NCBI RefSeq assembly: GCF_000012365.1
Contig: NC_007650.1
Span: 558,001 to 622,000, forward strand
DNA length: 64,000 nucleotides
Direction: 5' to 3'
Source of the DNA: Burkholderia thailandensis E264
GTDB lineage: Bacteria; Pseudomonadota; Gammaproteobacteria; Burkholderiales; Burkholderiaceae
Positions 31,350 to 40,429 of this stretch are shown in pieces. Position 1 is the first letter of the stretch. Every line of letters starts with the position of its first letter. The translations under genes and the position numbers were made by a program. The notes beneath the pieces were generated by a model. The model was not told where the DNA came from and did not search any database. It saw only the letters and a list, made by a program, of their open reading frames with translations.

Positions 31350-32783
31350 ATGCTGAAGGAAACCTATCCGTATTACCTCGCGAACGAAGCGGTGTACGCG
31401 AACGCCGAGCTCGAAGTCACCGACAAATACACCGGCAAGGTCGCGACGCGCGTCGCGCTGGCCGACGCGAGCGCGATCGACGCGGCGATCGCGGCGGCCG
31501 TCGGCGCGCAGAAGCCGTTGCGCGCATTGCCCGCGTTCAGGCGGCAGGCGATCCTCGAACACTGCGTCGCGCGCTTTCGCGAGCGCTTCGACGAGCTCGC
31601 GCAGGCGCTGTGCATCGAGGCGGGCAAGCCGATCAACGATTCGAAGGGCGAGGTGACGCGCCTCATCGATACGTTTCGCGTCGCGGCCGAGGAATCGGTG
31701 CGCATCGAAGGCGGTCTCGTCAATCTCGAAATCTCGCCGCGCGCGCAGGGCTACAGCGGCTACTACAAGCGCGTGCCGATCGGCCCGTGCTCGTTCATCT
31801 CGCCGTTCAATTTTCCGCTGAACCTCGCCGCGCACAAGGTCGCGCCCGCGCTCGCCGCCGGCTGCCCGTTCGTGCTGAAGCCCGCGAGCCGCACGCCGAT
31901 CGGCGCGCTGATCATCGGCGAGGTGCTCGCGGAAACCGACTTGCCGAAGGGCGCGTTCTCGATCCTGCCCGCGCATCGCGACGGCGCGGATCTGTTCACG
32001 ACCGACGAGCGCTTCAAGCTGCTGTCGTTCACGGGCTCGCCCACCGTCGGCTGGGAACTGAAGAAGAAGGCGGGCAAGAAGAAGGTCGTGCTCGAGCTGG
32101 GCGGCAATGCGGCGGCGATCGTCGATGCCGATCAGCGCGAGGTGCTCGACTACGTCGTCGAGCGGCTCGCGTTCGGCGCGTACTACCAGTCGGGGCAGAG
32201 CTGCATCGGCGTGCAGCGGATCATCGCGCATGCGGACGTCTATGACGCGCTGCGCGAGAAGCTGATCGCGAAGACGCGCTCGCTGAAGATGGGCGATCCG
32301 AAGGACCCGGCGACGTTCGTCGGCCCGATGATCTCCGAATCCGAAGCGCGGCGGCTCGCCGGCTGGATGGAGGCGGCGGTGGCGGCGGGCGCGAAGATCG
32401 TCGCGGGCGGCAAAGTCGACGGTGCGATGTTCGAGGCGACGCTGCTCGAAGGCGTGGGCCGCGATCAGGATCTGTATCGCAAGGAGGCGTTCGGCCCGGT
32501 CGCGCTGCTCGAGCGGTTCTCCGATTTCGACGACGCGCTCGCGCGCGTGAACGACAGCGATTTCGGCCTGCAGGCGGGCGTGTTCACCGATTCGCTGTCG
32601 CATGCGCAGCGCGCATGGGACGAGCTCGAAGTGGGCGGCGTCGTGATCAACGATGTGCCGTCGTTTCGCGTCGACAACATGCCGTACGGCGGCGTGAAGG
32701 ACTCGGGGCTCGGCCGCGAAGGGATTCGCTATGCGATCGAGGATATGACCGAACTGCGCCTGATGGTCGTGCGCCGGCGCTGA
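31350..32783 (+). CDS. NAD(P)-dependent aldehyde dehydrogenase
   Basis: 477 residues. ALDH superfamily: cofactor-binding FTGSPTVGWELKKKAG, catalytic Glu in VLELGGNAAAI, nucleophilic Cys in QSGQSCIGVQR, and late motif KEAFGPVALLERF. The combination KKVVLELGG and SCIGVQ is seen in the glyceraldehyde-3-phosphate/lactaldehyde-type branch. Substrate unknown; co-transcription with the ThDP enzyme suggests it removes the aldehyde that enzyme makes or handles. Confidence 0.85.
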   Translation: MLKETYPYYLANEAVYANAELEVTDKYTGKVATRVALADASAIDAAIAAAVGAQKPLRALPAFRRQAILEHCVARFRERFDELAQALCIEAGKPINDSKGEVTRLIDTFRVAAEESVRIEGGLVNLEISPRAQGYSGYYKRVPIGPCSFISPFNFPLNLAAHKVAPALAAGCPFVLKPASRTPIGALIIGEVLAETDLPKGAFSILPAHRDGADLFTTDERFKLLSFTGSPTVGWELKKKAGKKKVVLELGGNAAAIVDADQREVLDYVVERLAFGAYYQSGQSCIGVQRIIAHADVYDALREKLIAKTRSLKMGDPKDPATFVGPMISESEARRLAGWMEAAVAAGAKIVAGGKVDGAMFEATLLEGVGRDQDLYRKEAFGPVALLERFSDFDDALARVNDSDFGLQAGVFTDSLSHAQRAWDELEVGGVVINDVPSFRVDNMPYGGVKDSGLGREGIRYAIEDMTELRLMVVRRR

Positions 32784-32785
32784 AC

Positions 32786-32815
32786 GCGGCGCGGCGCTGC
32801 GCTTGCCCGCGCCGC
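32786..32815 (+). terminator. GC-rich hairpin after the aldehyde dehydrogenase gene
   Basis: GCGGCGCGG pairs with CCGCGCCGC across a 12-base loop, starting three bases after the stop. No T-run follows. Confidence 0.3.
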
Positions 32816-32926
32816 CTTGGCTCGACATGTTCGCCGGATTCGTCATACGTCTTCTTTCGTCATCCGAATCGGCCGCGGCGAACGGAGCGGCACGCACGCG
32901 CGGGCGGCCTGCCACCCGGGCCGGCG

Positions 32927-33313
32927 CTATGCCGCCGCGATCGCGTCGTCCGGCAAGCTGAGGCTCATCGATTTCGCGATCACGCAGACATCGCCCGCCG
33001 CATTGCACAGCGTGCCCTCGAGGCGCACGACGTCGCCCTTGAGCTTCGGGCTCGGCTCGATCGCGACGATCCGCCATGCCATCGTCACCGTCTCGCCCGC
33101 CGCGACCGCCTTGCGGAACTGGAATTCGAATTCGAGCCCGAGCGCCGCCCGCCGTTCGCTGAGGAAGGTCGCGACCATGCCCATCATCAGCGCCGAATAA
33201 TGCGTGCCGCTGACGATCAGTCCGCCGAATCGCGTCGATTCGGCGAGCGCCTCGTCGTGATGCAGCGGATTCATGTCGCCCGCGAGCGTCGCGAATCGGC
33301 GCACGGAATCCAC
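32927..33313 (-). CDS. MaoC-like (R)-specific enoyl-CoA hydratase with unclear start
   Basis: 128 residues from a GTG at 33313. The hot-dog fold hydratase motif is GDMNPLHHDEALA with FGGLIVSGTHYSAL; the Asp and His are the catalytic pair of PhaJ/MaoC enzymes. The frame stays open upstream to a TAA at 33410-33412 and still reads family-like sequence (YCVGETISKTITFDV) before the GTG, but this stretch contains no ATG, GTG or TTG. Either a rare start (the ATT codons near 33380-33385) is used, or the true start was lost by mutation, or GTG makes a short form. Stands alone on the minus strand. Confidence 0.65.
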   Translation of the reverse strand: MDSVRRFATLAGDMNPLHHDEALAESTRFGGLIVSGTHYSALMMGMVATFLSERRAALGLEFEFQFRKAVAAGETVTMAWRIVAIEPSPKLKGDVVRLEGTLCNAAGDVCVIAKSMSLSLPDDAIAAA

Positions 33314-33412
33314 GTCGAACGTGATCGTTTTCGAGATAGTTTCGCCAACGCAGTAGCTTGGATTCGTGAAGGTGCAGCGAATAATTGGATAAGAAACGCC
33401 CTGTCCGTTTTA

Positions 33413-34172
33413 AACGGAAATTGCGGAAATATTGAGATAAGGAATCAATGGCCGCGATCGCCGATATCTCGAAAAACGGGGGGTGACGCGCGATGTGCGG
33501 AACGTTCGCGATTGCGCCGCGGCACGCCTGCGGTACGTGGCTGCATATCGATTCGACATGCTATCGCCCACCGGCCAGACGGTCAAACCGATGTCCCGTC
33601 GATCGGGGCGGCGCGGTTTTGCGCGTTCGCTCGGTCGATTGCGGCGGCGGCGCATGCGGCACGCCTACGGCAAACGTTTGCCCGGCGAACGTCATGGGCC
33701 GCGTTTCCCGCCGGGCCGTGCGCACTTGGCGCATGTGCGGCGATCCGCATCGGCGAAAACGTTTGCGTTCCCGCATCTCGCGGCGCTGCGAGCGCGATTG
33801 ATAAATCCTACTGTGGCGAGCAGATAACACACTGCACGGATGCAATTGCGCGCCGCGCGTATCCGGCGCATTGTGGCTACCGAATCGGCCGGGTCGTCCC
33901 GATACGCGTTTTTACCTGATCGACCGAAGATTCGATCGTAAAAAGAAGTGAAATGTCCTGCGATTATCGCGCGAGATCAGCGAGCCGACTTAATTTCATT
34001 TAACATCGGCACTTTATATTCGTTTTAAGAAAGAATGAGGGCCCGTTTCATTGCCGTCCTGCGAGGAACGGCGGGCTCGCGCTCACGCGGTCGCATGCCT
34101 CACCAGCCGGGCAAGCGAGCGACGAACGGGGCTGGAACAGGCGACAAGGCAACGATTGCGTAGCGCTACGAC
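33413..34172. other. 760-base region without a convincing gene
   Basis: Short open frames exist at 33483-33827 on the + strand but have Arg-rich, non-family translations. Composition changes sharply: 33360-33450 and 33930-34050 are AT-rich. It holds two PurR-box-like palindromes (33668-33683 and 33753-33768) and presumably the promoter of the chemosensory operon in the AT-rich part (TTTAAC, 34000-34005, and TATATT, 34014-34019, are too close for a standard pair). Confidence 0.45.
33668..33768. promoter_or_regulatory. Two LacI/PurR-type palindromes 85 bases apart
   Basis: GGCAAACGTTTGCC at 33669-33682 is a perfect palindrome. GCGAAAACGTTTGCGT at 33753-33768 matches the E. coli PurR box ACGCAAACGTTTGCGT at 14 of 16 positions. 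Centres are 85 bases apart, close to eight helical turns, which would suit looping. No LacI-family gene is in the window. Confidence 0.4.
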
Positions 34173-35270
34173 ATGATGAATAAAACGAGCAGGGATAATG
34201 CTCCGGATTCGCTTGAATCGGGGATCTCGGTGCTGCTGGTCGACGACCAGGCGTTCGTCGGCGAAGTGATTCGCCGCTCGCTCGTCCCGGAGAGCGACAT
34301 CGTGCTGCACACGTGCACCGACGCGCAGCGCGCGCTTGCGGTGGCGAAGGAAGTGAAGCCGACCGTGATCCTGCAGGATCTCGTGATGCCCGACATCGAC
34401 GGCCTCGACCTCGTGCGCGCGTGGCGCGCCGACGCGCAGACGGCGCGCGTGCCGATCATCGTGCTCTCGGCGAAGGAGGAGCCCGCCGTCAAGCGCGCCG
34501 CGTTCGTCGCGGGCGCGAACGATTATCTCGTCAAGCTGCCCGACACGATCGAGCTCATCGCGCGCATCCGCTACCACTCGAATTCGTATCTGATGCTGCG
34601 GCAGCGCGACGAGGTGCTCGATTTCCTGTCGCACGACATGCGCACGCCGCAGACGTCGATCCTCGCGCTGCTCGATGTCTATCGCAACGAGCACGGCGAG
34701 ATGCCGCCGATCCTCGAGCGGATCGAGACGCATGCGCGGCGCGCGCTCGCGCTCGCCGACGGCTTCATTCACCTGACGCGCGCGCAATCGGAGAAGCGGC
34801 CGAGCGAGACGGTGAGCCTGAACGAGGTCGTGCTCGACGCCGTCGACCAGATGTGGGAGAAGGCGGGCAGCGTCGGCAGCCGCGTGCGCGCGGACGTGCC
34901 GCCGACCGAGTGCCTGTGCATCGGCGACCGGATGATGCTCACGCGCGCGGTCGCGAACCTCGTCGACAACGCGCTGAAGTACGGCCCCGCGGGCTCCGAG
35001 GTGCGCTGCACGCTCGTCGAGGACGGCGATGGCTGGCTGATCGGCGTCGAGGACGAGGGCGCGGGCATCGCGCCCGAGCAGCGCGCGGCCGCGACCGAAT
35101 CGTTCGTGCGGCTCGTGCCGGCGGGCGGCGCGCAGCGCGGCGGCTTCGGGCTCGGTCTCGCGTTCGTGCGCGCGACGGCGGCCAAGCATCGCGGGCAGAT
35201 CCTGATGCGCTATACGCCGCGCGGCTTTCTCGCGGGACTTCGGATCCCGAAGGATGTGAGCGCCGTGTGA
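34173..35270 (+). CDS. Response regulator-histidine kinase hybrid, first gene of wsp operon (WspHRR-like)
   Basis: 365 residues. An N-terminal receiver domain has Asp24/Asp25, phospho-acceptor Asp69 (QDLVMPD) and Lys121. It is followed by a HisKA helix with His154 (FLSHDMRTP) and a HATPase domain (NLVDNALKYGP, EDEGAGI, GFGLGLAFVR). No membrane segment and no GGDEF domain. It precedes wspA by 169 bases. In Pseudomonas the phosphorylated output of WspE is the diguanylate cyclase WspR; here the REC of this kinase is the obvious acceptor. A hybrid of this kind has been discussed for Burkholderia wsp clusters as WspHRR. Confidence 0.8.
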   Translation: MMNKTSRDNAPDSLESGISVLLVDDQAFVGEVIRRSLVPESDIVLHTCTDAQRALAVAKEVKPTVILQDLVMPDIDGLDLVRAWRADAQTARVPIIVLSAKEEPAVKRAAFVAGANDYLVKLPDTIELIARIRYHSNSYLMLRQRDEVLDFLSHDMRTPQTSILALLDVYRNEHGEMPPILERIETHARRALALADGFIHLTRAQSEKRPSETVSLNEVVLDAVDQMWEKAGSVGSRVRADVPPTECLCIGDRMMLTRAVANLVDNALKYGPAGSEVRCTLVEDGDGWLIGVEDEGAGIAPEQRAAATESFVRLVPAGGAQRGGFGLGLAFVRATAAKHRGQILMRYTPRGFLAGLRIPKDVSAV

Positions 35271-35439
35271 CGCACGCAATGCGAATGCACTCGGCGTGCG
35301 CCGAGACACCTTTGTTCACGACGGTTCAAGTTACACTCGCGATGCCCGGGCCGCGCGGCGCGCCGGGATCGACGCGATCGGCCCGGCGCGCCGCGCGCCG
35401 CAACATTCACCTGATTTTCCGCCAGCCGGATAGAACGAC

Positions 35440-37116
35440 ATGCCCACAGTGACGACTCGCGCCAGCAACGAGACATTCCGCAAACCCGCCGCCGGCAGCC
35501 GGCTCACGCTGGGCAACCGGATACTGTTCAGCTTCGGCGTGCTGTTCGTGCTGATGCTGTTCATGGCGGCGCTGTCCTATCAGCGCCTGCGCGCGATCAA
35601 CGACGAGGCGATCAGCATCGAGCGCGATTCGCTGCCCGGGGTCTATCTCGCGTCGTCGTTGCGCGCGGCGGCGAACGATTCGTACATCACGCTGCAGCGC
35701 GCGGTGTTCGTCGACACGGACACCGAATCGATCCGGCGCGATCTCGCGAAGGTGCCGGGCGTGCTCGAAGAGTTCGACAGGCTGTCGTCCGCGTATCAGG
35801 CGTCGACGTTCCGCAGCGACGACCAGGAGCGCTTCGGCGCATTCCGCGCGGCATACGACCGCTATCTGCCGCTGCTGAACGACACCGTGCAGAAAGCGCA
35901 CGGCGCGAAGCCCGACGCGCTCGCCGCGTACGCGAAGATGACGCCCGCGTGGGAAGAGGTGATTCGTCATGCGAACATTCTCGTGCAGGAGAACCGGCGC
36001 TTCGCCGATCAGTCGGCGACGCTGATTCGCGAATCCGTGCACGGCACCGAGATCACGCTCGCGGTGGCGCTCGGCGTCGTGCTCGTGACCGCGCTCGCGC
36101 TCGGCTATCTGCTGTATCGCGCGGTGACGGTGCCGATGGCGCGGCTCATCGACGTGCACGACGTGATGCGCACCGGCAACCTGACGCAGAGGCTGAACCT
36201 CGGACGCAGCGACGAGTTCGGCACGCTCGAGAGCGGCTTCAACCGGATGGCCGACGAGCTGACCGCGCTCGTCGCGCAGGCGCAGCAGTCGTCGCTGCAG
36301 GTGACGACGTCGGTCGCCGAGATCGCGGCGACGTCGCGCGAGCAGCAGGCGACCGCGAACGAAACCGCGGCGACGACGACCGAGATCGGCGCGACCTCGC
36401 GCGAGATCTTCGCGACCTCGCGCGACCTGCTGCGCACGATGAACGAAGTGTCGGCGGTGGCCGAGCAGTCGGCGACGCTCGCGGGCGTCGGCCAGAGCGG
36501 GCTCACGCGGATGGGCGAGACGATGCGCAGCGTGATGGACGCGGCGGGCTCGGTGAACGCGAAGCTCGCGATCCTCAACGAGAAGGCGATCAACATCAAC
36601 CAGGTCGTCGCGACGATCACGAAGGTCGCCGATCAAACCAACCTGCTGTCGCTGAACGCGGCGATCGAGGCGGAGAAGGCGGGCGAATACGGCCGCGGCT
36701 TCGCGGTCGTCGCGACCGAGATCCGCCGCCTCGCCGATCAGACGGCCGTCGCGACATACGACATCGAGCAGACGGTGAAGGAGATTCAGTCGGCGGTGTC
36801 GGCGGGCGTGATGGGCATGGACAAGTTCTCGGAGGAAGTGCGGCGAGGGATGCGCGACGTTCAGCAGGTGGGCGGGCAACTGTCGCAGATCATCGCCGAG
36901 GTGCAGACGCTCGCGCCGCGTTTCCAGATGGTCAACGAAGGGATGCAGACGCAGGCGAGCGGCGCCGAGCAGATCACGCAGGCGCTCGCGCAACTGTCCG
37001 AGGCCGCGCAGCAGACGGCGGAATCGCTGCGGCAGTCGTCGCAGGCGATCGACGATCTGACGCTCGTCGCGAATCAGTTGCGCACCGGCGTGTCGCGCTT
37101 CAAGGTCGATGCATGA
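35440..37116 (+). CDS. wspA: Methyl-accepting receptor of the wsp pathway
   Basis: 558 residues. Transmembrane helices at about 29-47 and 204-227 flank a four-helix-bundle sensor domain of about 155 residues. A HAMP domain (227-280) and a long coiled-coil signalling domain follow, with the highly conserved hairpin tip around [20 protein letters not shown]. The receptor senses surface-associated stress in Pseudomonas. Start at 35440 fits the N-terminal cytoplasmic tail. Its stop overlaps open sequence of wspB. Confidence 0.88.
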   Translation: MPTVTTRASNETFRKPAAGSRLTLGNRILFSFGVLFVLMLFMAALSYQRLRAINDEAISIERDSLPGVYLASSLRAAANDSYITLQRAVFVDTDTESIRRDLAKVPGVLEEFDRLSSAYQASTFRSDDQERFGAFRAAYDRYLPLLNDTVQKAHGAKPDALAAYAKMTPAWEEVIRHANILVQENRRFADQSATLIRESVHGTEITLAVALGVVLVTALALGYLLYRAVTVPMARLIDVHDVMRTGNLTQRLNLGRSDEFGTLESGFNRMADELTALVAQAQQSSLQVTTSVAEIAATSREQQATANETAATTTEIGATSREIFATSRDLLRTMNEVSAVAEQSATLAGVGQSGLTRMGETMRSVMDAAGSVNAKLAILNEKAININQVVATITKVADQTNLLSLNAAIEAEKAGEYGRGFAVVATEIRRLADQTAVATYDIEQTVKEIQSAVSAGVMGMDKFSEEVRRGMRDVQQVGGQLSQIIAEVQTLAPRFQMVNEGMQTQASGAEQITQALAQLSEAAQQTAESLRQSSQAIDDLTLVANQLRTGVSRFKVDA

Positions 37117-37147
37117 TGCGCGCGTGACGGGAAAGGCGGAGCCGACG

Positions 37148-37666
37148 ATGCTGTTTCTGCTGTTCCATCTCGACGGTGAGCGCTACGCGCTCGATGCGGC
37201 GGAGATCGCCGAAGTGCTGCCGCTCTCCGCGACGAAGGCGATTCCCGGCGCGCCCGCGTGGGCAGCCGGAATCCTGATGCATCGCGGCGAGCCGGTGCCG
37301 GTGATCGACGTGCCTCGGCTCGCGCTCGGCCGTCCCGCGCAGCCGCTGCGCTCGACGCGGCTCGTGCTCGTGCGTTACCGGCTGCCCGCGTCCGCCGAGC
37401 CGGCGTTCGCGCCGCCGCGCGCGCGCCTGCTCGGGCTCATCGTCGAACGCGCGACGCAGACGGCGCGGATCGCGCGCGATGCGTTCCGCGACAGCGGGCT
37501 CGCGACTCCGCACGCGCGCTGGCTCGGACCGATCGCGAGCGATGCGGACGGCGTCGTGCAGTGGGTCGCGGTGCAGCACATCGTCGACGGCGACGCGCGC
37601 GCGTTGCTGTTCGACTACGCGGCGTCGCTCGATTCGCACGGCGCACCGGCGGGAGGCGGGCGATGA
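37148..37666 (+). CDS. wspB: CheW-like coupling protein (first)
   Basis: 172 residues, one CheW domain (FLLFHLDGERYALDAAEIAE, then GILMHRGEPVPVIDVPRL). GGAG six bases before 37148 supports this start over the ATG at 37109 that overlaps wspA. It links receptor WspA to kinase WspE. The stop overlaps the wspC start by ATGA. Confidence 0.85.
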   Translation: MLFLLFHLDGERYALDAAEIAEVLPLSATKAIPGAPAWAAGILMHRGEPVPVIDVPRLALGRPAQPLRSTRLVLVRYRLPASAEPAFAPPRARLLGLIVERATQTARIARDAFRDSGLATPHARWLGPIASDADGVVQWVAVQHIVDGDARALLFDYAASLDSHGAPAGGGR

Positions 37667-39729
37667 ACGTCTTCGATCCGCGCTTTCATGCGTGGCTGTC
37701 GCGCGAGACCGGCATCGATCCCGCGTCGCTCGGCAACGATTTCGTCGCGCGCGCGCTCGCCGAGCGGATCGCCGCGACGCAGCCCGGCGCGGGCGACGGC
37801 GCGGCCGCGCCGGCGGGCCGCCCGCAGCAGTCGATCACCGACGAGGCGCTCGACGCGTACTGGCAACGCCTGAACGCATCGGCCGACGAGCGGCGCGCGC
37901 TGATCGAACTGTTCGTTGTGCCGGAGACGTGGTTCTTCCGCGAGCGGGAGGCGTTCGGCGCGCTCGCGCGGCTCGGCGCGCAGCGCCTCTTCGCTCAACC
38001 CGCGCGCGTGCTGAGAATCCTGAGCGCGCCGTGCTCGACGGGCGAGGAGCCGTATTCGGCGGCGATGGCGCTGCTCGACGCAGGCATCGATCCGGCACGC
38101 TTCGAGATCGACGCGCTCGACATCAGCGCTCGCGCGATCGCGCATGCCCAGCGCGCGCGCTACGGGCGCAACTCGTTTCGCGGCCACGCGCTCGGCTTTC
38201 GCGACCGGCATTTCAAGGCGGCGGCCGACGGCTGGGTGCTCGACGAGCGGGTGCGCGCGTGCGTGCGGTTCCGGCAGGAGAATCTGCTCGACCTGCTCGG
38301 CCGCGCCGGCGAGCCGTACGACTTCGTGTTCTGCCGCAATGTGCTGATCTACTTCGATCGGGACGCGCAGGATCGCGTCGTGAGGATCGTCGAGGAGCGG
38401 CTCGACGAGCGCGGCATCCTGTTCGTCGGGCCGGCCGAGACGGGCGTCGTGATGCGGCAGGGGCTCGCGTCCGCGCAGATTCCGCTCGCGTTCGCGTTTC
38501 GCAAGCCGGCCGCCGATGCGGCGACGCGGCCCGGCGCGAGCGGCATCGGCGCGCAGGCGGCGGGCGGCGCGTGGCGCGGCGCGGCGGCGGGCGTCGCGGC
38601 GAGTGCCGGCGGCGCGGGAAGTGCGGGCGACGATCGCACGCCGGCGATCGGCGGCACGCTGCGCGCGATTGCTCACGAGTGGTTCTTCGACGCCGGCTGG
38701 CCGACGCCCGAGCCGATCGCGCGCGCGATCGACGGCGCGCCGCACGCGTTCGAATCGTTCGCCGCGCCGTCGGTGTCCCCGCCGGGTGCGACGCGCGGCG
38801 CGTCGTCCGAGCCGCGCGCGCAAGCGGGCGAGGCCGGTCAGCCCGCGGCAGGCGTATTCGCGCGCGCGCCGGGCGCAACGGAGCCCGGCGGCGAAGCGTT
38901 CGCGCGTGCCCGCGACGCGGGAGGTCCGGCGGCCGCGCCGCGCGCGAACGCATTCGATTCGGGCTGGACGGCGGCCGGTGCGTTTTCGCGCGCACCCGGC
39001 GCCGAGCGCGCGCGGGCCGGCTCGTTCGCACCGGCGATCGACGGTGTGCCGCCCGCGGCCGAGCCGTTCGCGGATGCCGCGGGCCTCGCGCGTCCGGCAT
39101 TCGATGCGCTGCCCGGCGCGGCGGCCGATGCCGGCCGGCTCGCATCAATGGCGCTCGCGCGCGATGCCGGCGCGGCGCCCCGCGCGTCCGCATCGCTCGC
39201 GCACACGTTCGACACCGCGTGGTCCGCGCCCGCGCGGGGCGCGGCCGCGTCCGGCATCGCGCAGCCGACGTTTTCGTCGCGCGCGTTGGGCGCCACCGCG
39301 CTCGCGGGCGTGGCCGAGACCGACGCCGCGACCGACGCCGCGTCACGCGCGGCCGGCGATGCGCCGCTCGACGCCGCCCGCCGCCTCGCCGACGCCGGCG
39401 CGCTCGACGCCGCGCAGCAGGCGGTGCACGCGTCGATCGAACAGGCCGGCCCGAGCGCAGACGCGTTCTACCTGCTCGGCCTGATCGCGGATGCGCGAGG
39501 CCAAGGCGACGAAGCGACGCACTGCTATCGGAAGGCGCTGTACCTCGAGCCGTCGCATTACGAAGCGCTGACGCATTTGGCGACGTTGCTCGACATCGCG
39601 GGCGATCGCGACGGCGCACAATGGCTGATGCAACGGGCCCGACGCGCGGCCCAGTACGAATCGGCCGCATCCGTGACCGACACGGATGACGGCGAACCGA
39701 GAGGAACCCATGGAACGCGACGTCGTTGA
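37663..39729 (+). CDS. wspC: CheR-type methyltransferase with long Ala/Pro linker and TPR tail
   Basis: 688 residues, much longer than typical WspC (about 420). Residues 1-280 are the CheR domain: PETWFFRE, SAM-binding ILSAPCSTGEEPYSAAM, and FCRNVLIYFD. Residues about 282-568 are a low-complexity segment rich in Ala, Gly, Arg and Pro, with a Phe roughly every 14 residues (FARAPGA, FARARDAG, FSRAPGA, FAPAIDG, FADAAG). The last 115 residues are TPR-like (AFYLLGLIADARGQGDEATH, LYLEPSHYEALTHLATLLD). It methylates WspA, opposing WspF. Confidence 0.85.
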   Translation: MNVFDPRFHAWLSRETGIDPASLGNDFVARALAERIAATQPGAGDGAAAPAGRPQQSITDEALDAYWQRLNASADERRALIELFVVPETWFFREREAFGALARLGAQRLFAQPARVLRILSAPCSTGEEPYSAAMALLDAGIDPARFEIDALDISARAIAHAQRARYGRNSFRGHALGFRDRHFKAAADGWVLDERVRACVRFRQENLLDLLGRAGEPYDFVFCRNVLIYFDRDAQDRVVRIVEERLDERGILFVGPAETGVVMRQGLASAQIPLAFAFRKPAADAATRPGASGIGAQAAGGAWRGAAAGVAASAGGAGSAGDDRTPAIGGTLRAIAHEWFFDAGWPTPEPIARAIDGAPHAFESFAAPSVSPPGATRGASSEPRAQAGEAGQPAAGVFARAPGATEPGGEAFARARDAGGPAAAPRANAFDSGWTAAGAFSRAPGAERARAGSFAPAIDGVPPAAEPFADAAGLARPAFDALPGAAADAGRLASMALARDAGAAPRASASLAHTFDTAWSAPARGAAASGIAQPTFSSRALGATALAGVAETDAATDAASRAAGDAPLDAARRLADAGALDAAQQAVHASIEQAGPSADAFYLLGLIADARGQGDEATHCYRKALYLEPSHYEALTHLATLLDIAGDRDGAQWLMQRARRAAQYESAASVTDTDDGEPRGTHGTRRR

Positions 39730-40429
39730 GCGACCGAAGATCGCATTCGACATCGACGCGTGCTGGAATCGCATCGGCACGCGCGGCGACCGTTCGTGCG
39801 AGCGGCTCGACACCTGTCAACGCTGCCTGAACTGCCCGGTCTTCGAGCGGCACGCGGCGCTGCTGCTCGACCGCCCGCTGACCGATGCGGATCTCGCGGA
39901 CGCGGCGCGTCTTGCCGCCGAGCGCGCGCTGCGCGCGAACCCGGCGCCGGCGGCGCGCGACGGCGAGGCCGAGACCGTTCATTCGGCGCTCGCGTTTCGC
40001 GTCGCCGACGAATGGCTCGCGCTGCCGATTCGCGTGCTGCGCGAGATCACCGACACGCGCTCGATCCATCCGCTGCCGCATCGGCGCAACCGCGCGGTGC
40101 TCGGCATCGTCAACGTGCGCGGGATGCTGCGCGTCGCGGTGTCGCTCGCCGAGCTGCTGAGCCTCGATGCGCGCGCCGATCGCGCCGCGCCGCGCACGAG
40201 CTTCACGCGCATGCTCGTCGTCGCGCATCGCGGCGATCCGGTCGTGTTTCCGGTCGACGAAGTGGAAGGCGTGCTGCGCTTCACGCCCGCCGACTGGATG
40301 CCGGTGCCGGCCACCGTCGCGCGCGCGGGCGCCGTGCATTCGCGCGGCGTGTTCGCGTGGCGCGGCAAGACGATCGGCCTGCTCGACGAGGAACGCCTGT
40401 TCGACTCGCTGACGCGGAGCCTGCGATGA
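39710..40429 (+). CDS. wspD: CheW-like coupling protein (second, with Cys-rich N-terminus)
   Basis: 239 residues. A CheW domain in the C-terminal 150 residues (ALAFRVADEWLALPIRVLRE, IVNVRGMLRVAVSLAELL) is preceded by a segment with a cysteine cluster, CERLDTCQRCLNC, characteristic of WspD. Start 39710 has GAGAGGAA directly upstream and overlaps wspC by 20 bases. The cysteines could bind a metal or sense redox state; this is inference. Confidence 0.85.
   Translation: MERDVVERPKIAFDIDACWNRIGTRGDRSCERLDTCQRCLNCPVFERHAALLLDRPLTDADLADAARLAAERALRANPAPAARDGEAETVHSALAFRVADEWLALPIRVLREITDTRSIHPLPHRRNRAVLGIVNVRGMLRVAVSLAELLSLDARADRAAPRTSFTRMLVVAHRGDPVVFPVDEVEGVLRFTPADWMPVPATVARAGAVHSRGVFAWRGKTIGLLDEERLFDSLTRSLR

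Noticed and set aside
33483..33827. 114-codon open frame in the region upstream of wsp
   Set aside because: Arg-rich random composition; overlaps palindromes; no ribosome binding site.
38213..40339. Long minus-strand frame opposite wspC and wspD
   Set aside because: It mirrors the repetitive linker of wspC; no start or family evidence.
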